DNA of 64,000 nt from Bacteroidota bacterium (GCA_020161435.1 JAIUNV010000007.1:62001-126000); one strand, 5' to 3'. Shown: positions 35,076 through 43,980, counted from the stretch's first letter. A program made the numbers and translations. The notes: generated from the sequence alone by a model not told the origin.

Positions 35076-36458
35076 ATGACAAATAACAATAGGATTTCAA
35101 TAAAGGGCATCAGTATATGCTTGTTGCTGTTGATGTCGGCATTGGGGTGCCAGCGTTTTATAGAAGTGAAAGAACCTGCCCAGCAGGTAACAGCTGGCGC
35201 TGTATTTAGTGATGACATGAATGCTACAGCTGCTATCAATGGGATTTACAGCCAGATGATTGGCGGTTCATCCAGTTTCAGTAGCTGGATGACGACTGTT
35301 TTGGCAGGGGCGGCGGCAGATGAATTATTGCGTTTTAATGCCAGTGTAGAAGAGCAGGAGCTTGTGACCAATGCCATAACGCCGGACAACAATCTGGTCA
35401 GTATTCTTTGGACGTCGGCTTACAGAACAATTTATCAATGCAATGCTGCCATCGAAGGGTTGGGGCGACCCAGTGCGGTGAGTATGCCGGTCAGGAATCA
35501 GTTGTTGGGAGAGGCGCATTTTGTCAGAGCCTTTTGCTATAGTTATCTGGTGCAATCATTTGGTGATGTGCCTTTGGTGTTGACGACGGACTGGGCCAGT
35601 AATCAGGGACTGAGCAGAAATGCAGTAGCAGAAGTGTATGAACGCATTTTATCGGATTTGCAAAAAGCGGGTTCGTTGATGTCTGTGAGTTATCCATCGG
35701 CCATGAAAGGACGGCCTAATAAGTGGTCAGCCGTTGCTTTCAGCGCAAGGATTTTGCTGCTATTGGGGCGTTGGGAAGAGGCCGCTCTGGCTGCTACTGA
35801 AGTGCTTGACAAGGGCGGGTATCTGCCGCTGCCCAGCTTGCCACAGGTGTATTTGGCGAATAGCCGGGAAGCTATCTGGCAACTGGTGCCAGATGCGGTG
35901 AATTATGGGTATGTACCAGAGTTGCGGATGCCTCCATTTTATACAGCGAATGTGCCGGGATATTATTTGCGGCCAGACCTCATGATGGCATTTGAGCCGG
36001 GTGACAGGCGGAGGAGTGCCTGGGTAGACAGTGTGCAGTATCTGGGTACCAGATACTACTATCCGGGGAAGTACAAGAGCCTGAGTGGCAATACAGAATA
36101 CTATGTGGTATTGAGAGCTGCAGAGTTATTGTTGATACGTGCAGATGCGAGGGCAAATATGGGCTATATAGCTGAAGGGATGCAGGATGTAAATGCGGTC
36201 CGCCTCCGGGCACAATTGCCTATACTGTCCGGAGCAATGAGTAAGGATGAGTTGTTGGCGGCAGTGTATCGGGAGCGTAGAGTGGAGTTGTTTGCAGAAT
36301 GGGGACATCGTTGGTACGATCTGAAAAGAACGGGCAGGGCAACGCAGGTATTAGGGAGGTTAAAGCCTGATAGCTGGCAGCCACATGATACCCTTTGGCC
36401 GATTCACTCGGGGCAGCTGGTGTTGAACCCTGCGCTCCGGCAAAACGAAGGGTATTGA
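35076..36458 (+). CDS. SusD/RagB-type nutrient-binding lipoprotein
   Basis: A 460-residue SusD-family lipoprotein. The signal peptide (GISICLLLLMSALGC) ends in a lipobox with the cysteine near residue 25. The tetratricopeptide-like helical body includes NQLLGEAHFVRAFCYSYLVQ and the C-terminal hallmark YRERRVELFAEWGHRWYDLK. It caps the SusC barrel and holds the ligand at the cell surface. It starts 10 bases after susC. Confidence 0.93.
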   Translation: MTNNNRISIKGISICLLLLMSALGCQRFIEVKEPAQQVTAGAVFSDDMNATAAINGIYSQMIGGSSSFSSWMTTVLAGAAADELLRFNASVEEQELVTNAITPDNNLVSILWTSAYRTIYQCNAAIEGLGRPSAVSMPVRNQLLGEAHFVRAFCYSYLVQSFGDVPLVLTTDWASNQGLSRNAVAEVYERILSDLQKAGSLMSVSYPSAMKGRPNKWSAVAFSARILLLLGRWEEAALAATEVLDKGGYLPLPSLPQVYLANSREAIWQLVPDAVNYGYVPELRMPPFYTANVPGYYLRPDLMMAFEPGDRRRSAWVDSVQYLGTRYYYPGKYKSLSGNTEYYVVLRAAELLLIRADARANMGYIAEGMQDVNAVRLRAQLPILSGAMSKDELLAAVYRERRVELFAEWGHRWYDLKRTGRATQVLGRLKPDSWQPHDTLWPIHSGQLVLNPALRQNEGY

Positions 36459-36552
36459 TACGAATATTCAGCAGGCAGGAAATGCCTGTGGCAGATTTTT
36501 TCAGGGGTTTGTACAGGAGGGTGGGTAGGTGGGGTATTTAAAACTTAAAATC

Positions 36553-37812
36553 ATGAAAAAAAGTTTTATAAGCACAATCGGATTGTGGTTGTATATGACA
36601 TCAGTAGCACAGCCAGTGTTGACGATAGGTGACCAATGGAAACCAGTATCGCTGGGGCCTTTGGCCAGTGTAGCTGTAACGCAATTGACACCTGCTATGT
36701 ATGCCGATAAGTTGTTGATTGTAGATTTTTGGGCGACCTGGTGTGGCACCTGTGTTGCCAGTATGCCGAAAGTAGCGGCTTTACAGCAGCGTTTTGGTGA
36801 TAGTGTACAGTTTGTGTATGTGACTGTTCAGGACAGGAAGGTTGTGGATGCCTTTTTAGATAAGCGGCCATCCTTGCGTTCGTTAGGATTGCCAATTGTG
36901 ACAGGAGATACAATGTTGATAAGGCAATTTCCATGTGTGAGTGTGCCGCATGTGGTTTGGATTGGCGCAGACAAACATGTAAAGGCAATAACCGGAGGGG
37001 AGTATCTGACCGAGGCTACAATTGCTGCTATGCTACAAAGAAAAGTGGTGCAATTACCGTTGAAAGAAGATGTGTTGGTTTTTGATTACGAACAACCCTG
37101 GAGTTTGGATAGTACTATACAAAGCCAGCTGATACAAAAGGGGCTATTGTTGAAAGAAGAACGGTCGCTGAAAAGCCGATCGGGTTTTAATGCTGTTCAG
37201 CCCGGCATGAAGCGTTATTATTCAACCAATAACTGGTTGGTGAGTTTGTATGCAGATGCGTATTCGTTGCGGACCGGTTTATCTGCGCATGAACTGTATA
37301 GCAGGTTGAATGGAGAGGAAGAATTGAAAGAACGGATACTTGAGACGAGGTTGCCAGAGGATGAAAGGGGGACCTATAGTTATGAGGGCATGATACGGGC
37401 CGGAAAGGATGAGCTTTCAGACAGGGCGGAGTTACTTCAATTGTTGCAAGGAGATTTGGACAAGTATTTGGGTATACGCACATGGGTGAAAGTAGACTCA
37501 GTACTGTGTTGGGTCATCCGGCCAGTTCATGCAAGATTGGAGCCAACGAAGGAAATGAAGGGCATTGTGTATGGGCTTGCTGAGAAGCAACTTAACAATC
37601 AGTCGGGGAAAGCGGTTGCCAATGCAGTTTATATGAGTAGTGACAAAAAGACTCCTGTTTTGTACGATGGGGCTGCCGGAGATGTACATCGATTGACTTT
37701 ACCCTTGCACTATACAGATTTGGAAGAGGCTGCCCGGCATTTGGAAGCACAAGGTTATAGTATGCGACAGGAATGGCGGTTGTTGCAAACAATTGCAGTC
37801 GACAAAAGATAA
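36553..37812 (+). CDS. Secreted TlpA-like thiol-disulfide protein
   Basis: A 419-residue protein with a signal peptide (MKKSFISTIGLWLYMTSVAQ) and a thioredoxin-like TlpA domain carrying the active-site WCGTC (C64, C67) in IVDFWATWCGTCVASMPKVA. The C-terminal 250 residues are unlike standard TlpA and resemble the long tails found in Bacteroidota thioredoxin proteins next to SusCD pairs. The ATG at 36553 is chosen because it starts the signal peptide; an upstream ATG at 36529 would put eight residues in front. It is likely cotranscribed with susCD and acts in the periplasm. Confidence 0.85.
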   Translation: MKKSFISTIGLWLYMTSVAQPVLTIGDQWKPVSLGPLASVAVTQLTPAMYADKLLIVDFWATWCGTCVASMPKVAALQQRFGDSVQFVYVTVQDRKVVDAFLDKRPSLRSLGLPIVTGDTMLIRQFPCVSVPHVVWIGADKHVKAITGGEYLTEATIAAMLQRKVVQLPLKEDVLVFDYEQPWSLDSTIQSQLIQKGLLLKEERSLKSRSGFNAVQPGMKRYYSTNNWLVSLYADAYSLRTGLSAHELYSRLNGEEELKERILETRLPEDERGTYSYEGMIRAGKDELSDRAELLQLLQGDLDKYLGIRTWVKVDSVLCWVIRPVHARLEPTKEMKGIVYGLAEKQLNNQSGKAVANAVYMSSDKKTPVLYDGAAGDVHRLTLPLHYTDLEEAARHLEAQGYSMRQEWRLLQTIAVDKR

Positions 37813-37838
37813 CAGGCAACCCTGTTGGGGTTGCCTGT
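37812..37838. terminator. Strong hairpin between convergent genes
   Basis: An 11-base-pair perfect stem ACAGGCAACCC / GGGTTGCCTGT with a TGTTG loop starts at the TlpA-like stop. There is no T run, so it is a possible terminator of non-classical type. It lies between the TlpA-like gene and the convergent DUF6520 gene. Confidence 0.6.
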
Positions 37839-37844
37839 AGGAAA

Positions 37845-38198
37845 TCAGGGTTTTTGCAGCGTTGCATCGTAGTATGCAGGACTACTGATGTCTACGCCAG
37901 CTTTGATGGTGTAGGTTCCATCATTGTTATCGATGACTTCACTGGCAGAGGGATTGGCGGCATCAAAAGTGAGGGCTCTTGAGCAGAGGTTTGAGCCTGT
38001 GTTGGGGCAGCCAAAGGGGTTTGAGCCCGCCTGACCATTGGATTCATCGATTGGGTTACCATCTTCATCTACCTGAAACCAAACGAGAACAGGCGTAAGC
38101 GATGCTTTCTGATCAATGGTTGGTTTGCTGAAAGCGAAAATGGCGATGGCCATGAGGAGCAATGCCGGGATGGCCAAGAAAAGGGATTTGTTTTTCAT
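37845..38198 (-). CDS. DUF6520-type small secreted protein
   Basis: A 117-residue protein with a signal peptide (MKNKSLFLAIPALLLMAIAI, then FAFSKP) of the type common in Bacteroidota DUF6520 proteins. The mature part is short, with two cysteines (GCPNTGSNLCSRA) that may form a disulfide. Such genes often follow SusCD-like or thioredoxin-like genes; the function is unknown. Confidence 0.75.
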   Translation of the reverse strand: MKNKSLFLAIPALLLMAIAIFAFSKPTIDQKASLTPVLVWFQVDEDGNPIDESNGQAGSNPFGCPNTGSNLCSRALTFDAANPSASEVIDNNDGTYTIKAGVDISSPAYYDATLQKP

Positions 38199-38401
38199 GA
38201 TGTGTTGGTTTGGGGGTGGCTATGCTTTTGCTGGTAGGGCTTAAGAATGGTCCACCCCATTTTTTGAACATTGCCTACTGTTTTCTACAGGTGTTCGGCT
38301 ATGCCTGGGTTCGGTCACCCACGGGGCTTTATGTGACCGGGTGTGCGGAGATGGGCCTACTTTTTTCTACAGGTGTTCGGCGGAGCCTGGTATGCGCATA
38401 C
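38199..38401. repeat. Short direct repeat in the spacer
   Basis: The sequence TTTTCTACAGGTGTTCGGC followed after three bases by GCCTGG occurs twice, about 80 bases apart (around 38281 and 38360). It lies between two minus-strand secreted-protein genes. No gene is seen. Confidence 0.5.
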
Positions 38402-38806
38402 TTATTGAATGGTCATGGTGCAGGGGGTGCAGGAGCAGCGGATGGAAGGTTCGCCGAGTTCGGATAATTCGATGATGATTTGGCAGGCGCAGAAGTTGCT
38501 GTCGCAGCGATAGCTGGTATAGACGAGTTGGCCTTCCGTGTTGTAATAGCTTTCGATGACCAGGGTAGCTGTGGCTTGCTGCTCATTGGTATAGGTGATG
38601 TGCGTGTAGGTGTGGTTGTTGTACTGGTAGGACTGCAGTTGTTGAATGTTTTGTGGCAGGAGTTTTTGCTGTGGTGCTTTTGCCGCGAGGATGTGGATGA
38701 CTTCTTCTTGGGTGATGATTGGCGCTGCTGTGGGGTGTAAAGGCATTTTGGAACAGGCCACACTACAGATAACGAATAGCAACAGGGGTAGTAGATACTT
38801 GTGCAT
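38402..38806 (-). CDS. Small lipoprotein
   Basis: A 134-residue lipoprotein. The signal peptide MHKYLLPLLLFVICSVAC ends in a lipobox SVAC. The mature part has a beta-rich middle (YQYNNHTYTHITYTNEQQAT) and a cysteine-rich C-terminus (RCDSNFCACQ, RCSCTPCTM) with six cysteines that may form disulfides or bind metal. No family is recognised. Confidence 0.75.
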   Translation of the reverse strand: MHKYLLPLLLFVICSVACSKMPLHPTAAPIITQEEVIHILAAKAPQQKLLPQNIQQLQSYQYNNHTYTHITYTNEQQATATLVIESYYNTEGQLVYTSYRCDSNFCACQIIIELSELGEPSIRCSCTPCTMTIQ

Positions 38807-39234
38807 AAGGATTTGTGTTTTTAGTGAAGGAATAAGCGTACAAAGTTTTGCCTGTTGGATGGGTTGTGCAACCGGCTGTCGGCCGATTTGCAGGAATTGC
38901 CGGCAGATGGTACATATGAACCTGTATTTGGTCTATATGAACCGGGATTTGGTTTGTTTTGGGTTTGTTGTTTTTGGTTTGGGGTTTGGGGTTGGTTATG
39001 AGGAATTAGGTTTTAGTAGTTAGGGATTAGGGAGGAGAGGGGGATTGGTAATTAGGGAATGGTAATTAGGTGTTAGTAGTTAGTGATTGGGAGTGGGTTG
39101 AAGGGGGTAGTTGATGGTGCCTGTTGATTTGAGCCGGTATTTGGTATATATGAGCCGGAATTCGGTATTGCATAGCTGATAGGGGCTTTCTACTTTAGTG
39201 ACATCGTATTGTTCACCAGAGAAAGCACTGCTCT
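38807..39234. other. GT-rich spacer
   Basis: No gene. Bases about 38920-39120 are strongly G+T-rich on the plus strand, with repeats of TTTGGTTTG, GGTTTGGGG and TTAGTAGTTAGGGATTAGGG. A pair of ATATGA(A/G)CCGG(G/A)ATT(T/C)GGT motifs lies near 38935-38953 and 39147-39166. This kind of strand-biased sequence is also seen at 42.0-42.25 kb. Confidence 0.5.
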
Positions 39235-40761
39235 ATGCGTATTGTACTGTTGTTGTTGCTTCCATTATTGGGCTGTTCAGAAGTACGGTCGGCGGATACG
39301 ACTGTGCTGGTGGATAGGGTGATGCTGGTGATGCCGGGCATACGGGAGGCGCAGTTGGTACCACAGGAGCGGCGGTTGCAGCTATATGAGGGTCTATTGC
39401 AGGTATTGGTGAGTGGGAGTCCGCTACAGGTGTTTGGCAGTGTGCAACTGTGGGGGGATGTCAGGAAAGGCTACTGGCTGCGGCCAGTGGAGTTGGGGAT
39501 TGGAGACAGCCTGCAGGCGCCACAGCAATGGCGGAGGGTGCCTGTAGGGCAATTGGCATTGGATACATTGTTGCCATTGGGGGCTTCTCTATCCATTTGG
39601 ATCCGATTGCCAGCGGATGGCAGGGCCTGGCCGCTGCTGAGGGTGATGCGGCCGGATATTGCACCCCGGGTGGGCGGATATCAGGTGAAGCTGGAAGCAG
39701 ATACGCTAGGGTTGGCGATGCGGGCCATGCAGGTGATGCAGGGCAACGGGCACCGGCTGGCGTGGCGGGAGGGAAAACCCATGCTGATGGATGGTCAGGT
39801 GGCGGAGTTGTATGTGCTGCCAGCGAAAGGTATTGAGGACAGCAGTTTGGTATACAGGTTGCTGGATAACACTGATGATATTGGTACCAGCGGACATATT
39901 GTACAGGACTGGCAGGCAACAGGGCATTTACTACGGTTGCCAGCATTGCCAGCGGGCAAGGAGTATGTGCTGCAGGTACGCTATAAAAGTATGCAAGCAA
40001 TGAGCAGTTTACAGATAACAGTGTCGAGGTACTGGTATCAGCAACCCCTTTGGGTGGGGATGGTGGTACTGGTGCTTTGTGCATTGGTGGTGTACGGGAT
40101 GAATGTGCGGTACCGAAAGCGGCTGCGACAGGTAGAAGAGCACAAGGCAGCGATGCAGGAACAGTTGCGTCGGTTGCAATTGCAGCTCAATCCGCATTTT
40201 TTATACAATGCCCTTAGTTCGATAGCCGGGCTGGTGGGGAGCCAGCAATACAGTGCTGCGAACACCTATCTCTCTCAGTTTGGGGAATTGCTGCGGCAAA
40301 CCATTGAAAGCAGTAAGGGAGACCGGCCGTTTACGCTGGCGCAGGAGTTGGGAATGATGGAGAAGTATTGCCGGCTGGAGCAGTTGCGGTTTGGTTTCCG
40401 GTATTCGATTGAGGTAGATGATTGTTTGGACAGCGAGTCATTGCAGTTGCCTGCCATGCTGATACAGCCCTTAGTGGAGAATGCCATCCGGCATGGTGTA
40501 CAGGGGTTGAGGGAAGCAGGGTTTATCAGGATTGTGTATGCCCGGGAGGGGCAGGATTTGGTGCTTTCTGTATCGGATAACGGACCGGGCTTGGCGTACA
40601 AGGCCACGGAAGGAGGCACGGGCACGGGGCTGGCGTTGACCCGGTTGCGGATTCAGTATTTACAGGATTTGACAGGCGGGCCACCCATCGTGTTTACGCT
40701 TGAACGGCTGGGCAGTGAGACCGTAGCGAAGATTCGGTTTACCGATTGGATTGAGCTATAA
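39235..40761 (+). CDS. LytS-type sensor histidine kinase
   Basis: A 508-residue sensor kinase. The N-terminus has a signal or lipobox-like start (MRIVLLLLLPLLGCSE) and a beta-rich sensor region of about 250 residues. One transmembrane helix (PLWVGMVVLVLCALVVYGMN) lies near 270. A His_kinase (LytS-type) domain with H321 in QLNPHFLYNALSSI and a HATPase domain (LVENAIRHGV, SVSDNGPGLA) follow. It probably phosphorylates the LytTR response regulator encoded 39 bases downstream. Confidence 0.9.
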   Translation: MRIVLLLLLPLLGCSEVRSADTTVLVDRVMLVMPGIREAQLVPQERRLQLYEGLLQVLVSGSPLQVFGSVQLWGDVRKGYWLRPVELGIGDSLQAPQQWRRVPVGQLALDTLLPLGASLSIWIRLPADGRAWPLLRVMRPDIAPRVGGYQVKLEADTLGLAMRAMQVMQGNGHRLAWREGKPMLMDGQVAELYVLPAKGIEDSSLVYRLLDNTDDIGTSGHIVQDWQATGHLLRLPALPAGKEYVLQVRYKSMQAMSSLQITVSRYWYQQPLWVGMVVLVLCALVVYGMNVRYRKRLRQVEEHKAAMQEQLRRLQLQLNPHFLYNALSSIAGLVGSQQYSAANTYLSQFGELLRQTIESSKGDRPFTLAQELGMMEKYCRLEQLRFGFRYSIEVDDCLDSESLQLPAMLIQPLVENAIRHGVQGLREAGFIRIVYAREGQDLVLSVSDNGPGLAYKATEGGTGTGLALTRLRIQYLQDLTGGPPIVFTLERLGSETVAKIRFTDWIEL

Positions 40762-40800
40762 CGACATCCTATTGATGTTGTATGTATAACCCATTGAACC

Positions 40801-41547
40801 ATGAAGACGATTGTTGTTGAAGATGAGCAGCATGCCCGTGAGCATCTCTGCCAGTTGTTGCGGCATCATTTTCCATGGCTGGAGTTGTGTGGTGCTGCTG
40901 GCAATGTGACAGATGCAAAGGCATTGATTGTGCAGCATCAGCCAGCATTGTTGTTGCTGGATATCCGTTTGGGCAATGCGACGGCTTTTGATTTGCTGGA
41001 TGCATTGGGTCAGTTTTCTTGTCAGGTTATTTTTATTACCGCCTATAATGAATATGCCATCCGGGCATTCCGGATAGCGGCGGTGGATTATTTGCTGAAG
41101 CCCTTGCAGACAGCCGAGCTGACGGAAGCCCTATACCGTGCAAAGGAACGGTATGAAGGAGCGTTGGGTAAACCCATGCTGCAGGAGTTGTCGGCCATTG
41201 TGCGGGAGCTGCAGCAACAGCAGCGGATGATTACGCTTGCTGACCGGCAGGAGTATGTACGGGTGTCGGTGTCTGAGATTGAGTATTGTTTTTCTTCGAA
41301 TGGCTGTGTACAGGTACATTTTGTGCAGCAGGAAAAGCTGGTGGTGGCCAAGGAGCTCCGGGAGTTGGAAATGCTGCTGGAGCCATCCGGTTTTATCCGT
41401 TGCCATCAATCGTATCTGGTGAATGAGCGACGGGTACGCAGTATCAAGCGGGAAGAAGGGCGTACGTATCTGATTTTAGTGGACGGCATCCGGATTCCGG
41501 TGTCGCGTTCCAGCACTTCCTGGGTAAGGATGCGGCTGGGTTTGTAG
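40801..41547 (+). CDS. LytTR-type response regulator
   Basis: A 248-residue regulator. The receiver domain has the acidic pair (VVEDEQ), phosphorylation site D54 (LLLLDIRLG), the T/S position ITAYNE and K (DYLLKPL). A LytTR DNA-binding domain (about 140-245) includes EYVRVSVSEIEYCFSSNG, GFIRCHQSYLVNERRV and ILVDGIRIPVSRS. It forms a two-component pair with the upstream LytS-type kinase. Target genes are unknown; the neighbouring small secreted proteins are candidates. Confidence 0.92.
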   Translation: MKTIVVEDEQHAREHLCQLLRHHFPWLELCGAAGNVTDAKALIVQHQPALLLLDIRLGNATAFDLLDALGQFSCQVIFITAYNEYAIRAFRIAAVDYLLKPLQTAELTEALYRAKERYEGALGKPMLQELSAIVRELQQQQRMITLADRQEYVRVSVSEIEYCFSSNGCVQVHFVQQEKLVVAKELRELEMLLEPSGFIRCHQSYLVNERRVRSIKREEGRTYLILVDGIRIPVSRSSTSWVRMRLGL

Positions 41548-41782
41548 TGTTCTACTGGCTGACTGTGGTTGCGGTCGGCGATTGTTTCGATACTGGCGGC
41601 ATCGTTGATGCTGCACATTTATGCCAAAGCGATCTGGCTGGGTAGCTGTTGGCGATTGAACAAATCCCTTTACCCTTTTATGGCTGGTTGGTGCTGCTGC
41701 CGGGGCTGCTGCTGCTGGTGTATGCCGGTGTGTACAGTGGTTGTGGTGGTGTGTGCTGTATTGTTTCACCAAAACAAATGCT
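41548..41782. other. Degraded membrane-protein-like sequence
   Basis: The stretch contains an open run (IEQIPLPFYGWLVLLPGLLL, then LVYAGVYSG) in one frame and HIYAKAIWLGSC in another, which together look like the tail of a small membrane protein broken by a frameshift. No start or complete gene is seen. Confidence 0.35.
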
Positions 41783-41998
41783 ATGCAAAAGCAAGGACAT
41801 CGTATGCCCTTACGGGTGGTGATTTATGCCAAGGACATTCAGTTGATAACGGGGAAGAAGGAGCGGAGTGCCCGGCGGCTGCTGGAGGCGGTGCGGCGGC
41901 ATTATGGGAAGCGGCGAAATGCGTTGGTGACGGTGCGGGAGTTTTGTATGTATACGGGATTGGCGGAGGAGGAGGTGAGGGACGTGTTGGTGGGGTAA
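41783..41998 (+). CDS. Small conserved protein, helical
   Basis: A 71-residue basic protein (RVVIYAKDIQLITGKKERSA, RRLLEAVRRHYGKRRNALVT, VREFCMYTGLAEEEVRDVLV). The phrase VREFCMYTGL and the helix pattern look like a small HTH-type DNA-binding protein; Chitinophagaceae carry similar short proteins of unknown function. The start could be the ATG at 41783 or the one at 41804. It precedes, on the opposite strand, the cluster at 42.3-43.6 kb. Confidence 0.6.
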   Translation: MQKQGHRMPLRVVIYAKDIQLITGKKERSARRLLEAVRRHYGKRRNALVTVREFCMYTGLAEEEVRDVLVG

Positions 41999-42254
41999 AG
42001 TGTTGTTGTTGGGAGGTTGGCAGGTTTTTAGTTTTTGGTTTTTAGATTGGGGTTGGAGGGGAGGTGGTTGGTGGGTTGTGGTTGATGGTTGGAAGGTTTG
42101 TTGTTTTGGGTTTTTGGTTTTGGGTTGGAATGTTTTTAGTTTTTAGTTTTTGGTTTGGGGTTGGGGGGGGGGAGGTGGTTGGTGGTTGATAGTTTATGGT
42201 TGGTAGGTGGTTAGGTGGTAGTTGTTTTGTGGGACAAGAAACAAGGTAGGGCAA
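41999..42254. other. G+T-rich repeat tract
   Basis: A tract of about 240 bases that is almost free of C on the plus strand. It is made of imperfect units such as GTTTTTAGTTTTTGG, GGTTGGAGGGGAGGTGG and GGTTGGTAGG. It could form G-quadruplexes, and it lies beyond the terminator of the minus-strand cluster. No gene is seen. Confidence 0.6.
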
Positions 42255-42281
42255 AGAAAAAACCCGGCCGGAGCCGGGTTT
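42255..42281 (-). terminator. Rho-independent terminator of the 42.3-43.6 kb cluster
   Basis: An 8-base-pair GC-rich stem AACCCGGC / GCCGGGTT with a CGGA loop is followed on the minus strand by a T run (TTTTTTC). It lies just after the stop codon of the last gene of the minus-strand cluster. Confidence 0.85.
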
Positions 42282-42304
42282 GGGGGTTGATGCGGGCATG
42301 TGGT

Positions 42305-42532
42305 TTATGCAGGGGGTGTTTTGTTTTGCCGGATCCATTGTTCGATGCGCCGGGTGAGCCATTTCAACAAACAGGAGGCCAGGAAGCTGGTGCAGGCGCC
42401 TACTGCGGCCATGGCGGCAGTATAGGCAAGGTCTTTGGCGGGGATGTTGATGAGGATGGCGACGAGGGTACCTACGATGGTGCCCGACAGGTTTTGTGCA
42501 TCGTGCACATGCGGTTTGGCATCATTCCACAT
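42305..42532 (-). CDS. Small membrane protein of the 42.3-43.6 kb cluster
   Basis: A 75-residue protein with two hydrophobic segments (LSGTIVGTLVAILINIPAKD and MAAVGACTSFLASCLLKWLT) and a basic tail (RRIEQWIRQNK). The ATG at 42532 is chosen because the upstream extension is Pro/Ser-rich and out of character. It overlaps the stop of the preceding small gene by 11 bases. Size and layout recall holin-like proteins, but this is only a resemblance. Confidence 0.6.
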   Translation of the reverse strand: MWNDAKPHVHDAQNLSGTIVGTLVAILINIPAKDLAYTAAMAAVGACTSFLASCLLKWLTRRIEQWIRQNKTPPA

Positions 42533-42770
42533 CTTCAATGGTGTTTGAAGGTTGTGGCTGGCTTTCTTCGCGGGTAGTGAGCTGGCTGACGGCTGAGGCA
42601 ATGCTGCCGGCGACAGTGAGGTAACCGGCGATGCTGGTGACTGCAGCGGGCAGGGCAATGGGAGCGGTGGCGATGGCACCGGCGATGCCTGCTACTACGA
42701 GCCCGATGTTGCGGAGCTTTTTGAAGAAAGGCGGGGTGGGTTTGCGCATTCTGCGCATGACTTGTTTCAT
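42522..42770 (-). CDS. Small membrane protein of the 42.3-43.6 kb cluster
   Basis: An 82-residue protein with a basic N-terminus (MKQVMRRMRKPTPPFFKKLR) and two hydrophobic, Gly/Ala-rich segments (NIGLVVAGIAGAIATAPIAL and AAVTSIAGYLTVAGSIASAV). I have seen close relatives in many Chitinophagaceae and other Bacteroidota, next to the 251-residue protein encoded upstream; their function is unknown. Confidence 0.65.
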   Translation of the reverse strand: MKQVMRRMRKPTPPFFKKLRNIGLVVAGIAGAIATAPIALPAAVTSIAGYLTVAGSIASAVSQLTTREESQPQPSNTIEDVE

Positions 42771-42833
42771 GGTGTGTGGTTTTTGGTGTGTGTGAGAAGG
42801 AGTGAGATAAAAACAAGTGTGGTTGACGGCGGT

Positions 42834-43589
42834 TTATTCGCCGCTGATGTCAATAACGCTGAGGCAGTTGAAGGCCCCGTTTTTGAGGCTGTACTGAGCG
42901 TCGTTGACCATTTGGTAGAACTCCAGTCCGAAGAGCAGCAGCAGTGGTTTGGTGCTGGCTGCGGTGATGGTACAGTTGAGGGTGATTTCGGCGGTATCGG
43001 CGCCGCTCAGGGGCAGGTGGGTGGTACCTGTGTTGGCGGCGTCGTAGGTGTTGCCTTCGAAATCGATGGCGGCGCCACCGGCGATGAGCCGGAAGTGGGT
43101 GGCACCCGCCGGGGCTGCAATCATGTTGGCTGCGGAGAATGGCGGAATGGTGATTTCGAGTTGGCCACTGCTGCGGTTGATTTCGGCTGAGTAGGGAGCG
43201 AAGAGGGTGGTGGCGAGTTTGCCGTTTACGTTGAAGTCGAAGCCTTTGAGAAAGATGAGATTGGGGCCGTTGACTTTGCGTAGCCCTCGTTCGCTGACGG
43301 TGTCGGCTTTAATGACCTGCATGAGCACCTGTGTGAGGCGGCTGACCATTTTGCTGTCGGACACGTTGAGGAGCATTTCGCGGAAGGCGGTGCGGATGAG
43401 TTTGCCGCTGGTGCCGGCCCGGCCGAATTCGGCGCCGTTTTCACGGGTGCGCTGAAAGGCGGGGTCGGTGCTGATGCGGGATTTGGAAACGCCGCCTTTT
43501 TCGCGGATGAGGTAGCCTTCTTTGCTACGGTAGAAGGTAATGTTGCCGAGGGTACCTTCGATGGGGATGATGCCTTTTTGTTTGGCCAT
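42834..43589 (-). CDS. Conserved Bacteroidota protein (MAKQKGIIPIEGTLGN family)
   Basis: A 251-residue protein whose start (MAKQKGIIPIEGTLGNITFY) and RTRENGAEFGRAG motif are strongly conserved among Bacteroidota, often in several copies per genome. The N-terminal half is helical and basic (LIRTAFREMLLNVSDSKMVS); the C-terminal half is beta-rich. The function is not known to me. It is followed by two small membrane proteins and a terminator, and the three genes make a conserved set. No signal peptide is visible. Confidence 0.75.
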   Translation of the reverse strand: MAKQKGIIPIEGTLGNITFYRSKEGYLIREKGGVSKSRISTDPAFQRTRENGAEFGRAGTSGKLIRTAFREMLLNVSDSKMVSRLTQVLMQVIKADTVSERGLRKVNGPNLIFLKGFDFNVNGKLATTLFAPYSAEINRSSGQLEITIPPFSAANMIAAPAGATHFRLIAGGAAIDFEGNTYDAANTGTTHLPLSGADTAEITLNCTITAASTKPLLLLFGLEFYQMVNDAQYSLKNGAFNCLSVIDISGE

Positions 43590-43980
43590 GGTAGTGTGTG
43601 TTTGTGTTGCAGTGTATGTGCTGCAACGGGTGATAAAAAGTGTGTGTGGAGTGTGACTCCTATGGAGCTGATGATCATCCGGTGTTGTGTTGTCAGCAGC
43701 TGGTGTATTGCTGTTAACAACACAAGGTTAGTGCAGGGAAAAATTATTTGCAAAGGTGCTGGCCGGAAGTGGCCGAAGTGGCAGGATTGGATGGTAGTTG
43801 GCAGGTGCTGGTGGGGTTATTTGTGGCGGTAATGGCTTTCCAAGAGCGTTCAGGGGGGTGGGGTAAGTGTTATTTAAAAGTGAATCCGGTTATTTATTTG
43901 TCTGCGTTCAATAATCTTGCTGGCAAATTCGTTTTACCGCACGTCCACACCACACCCAAGCGTACACACATTTACCAACG
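43590..43980. other. Spacer without a recognised gene
   Basis: No gene is seen. The open frames on the plus strand have unusual compositions and no domain. The plus-strand terminator that follows at 43981 has no obvious gene ahead of it, so an unseen transcript may run through here. Confidence 0.4.

Noticed and set aside
41569-42045. Cysteine-rich 158-residue frame
   Set aside because: It is a shadow of the small gene at 41783 and of G+T-rich sequence; its composition (runs of Cys, Gly and Val) is not protein-like.
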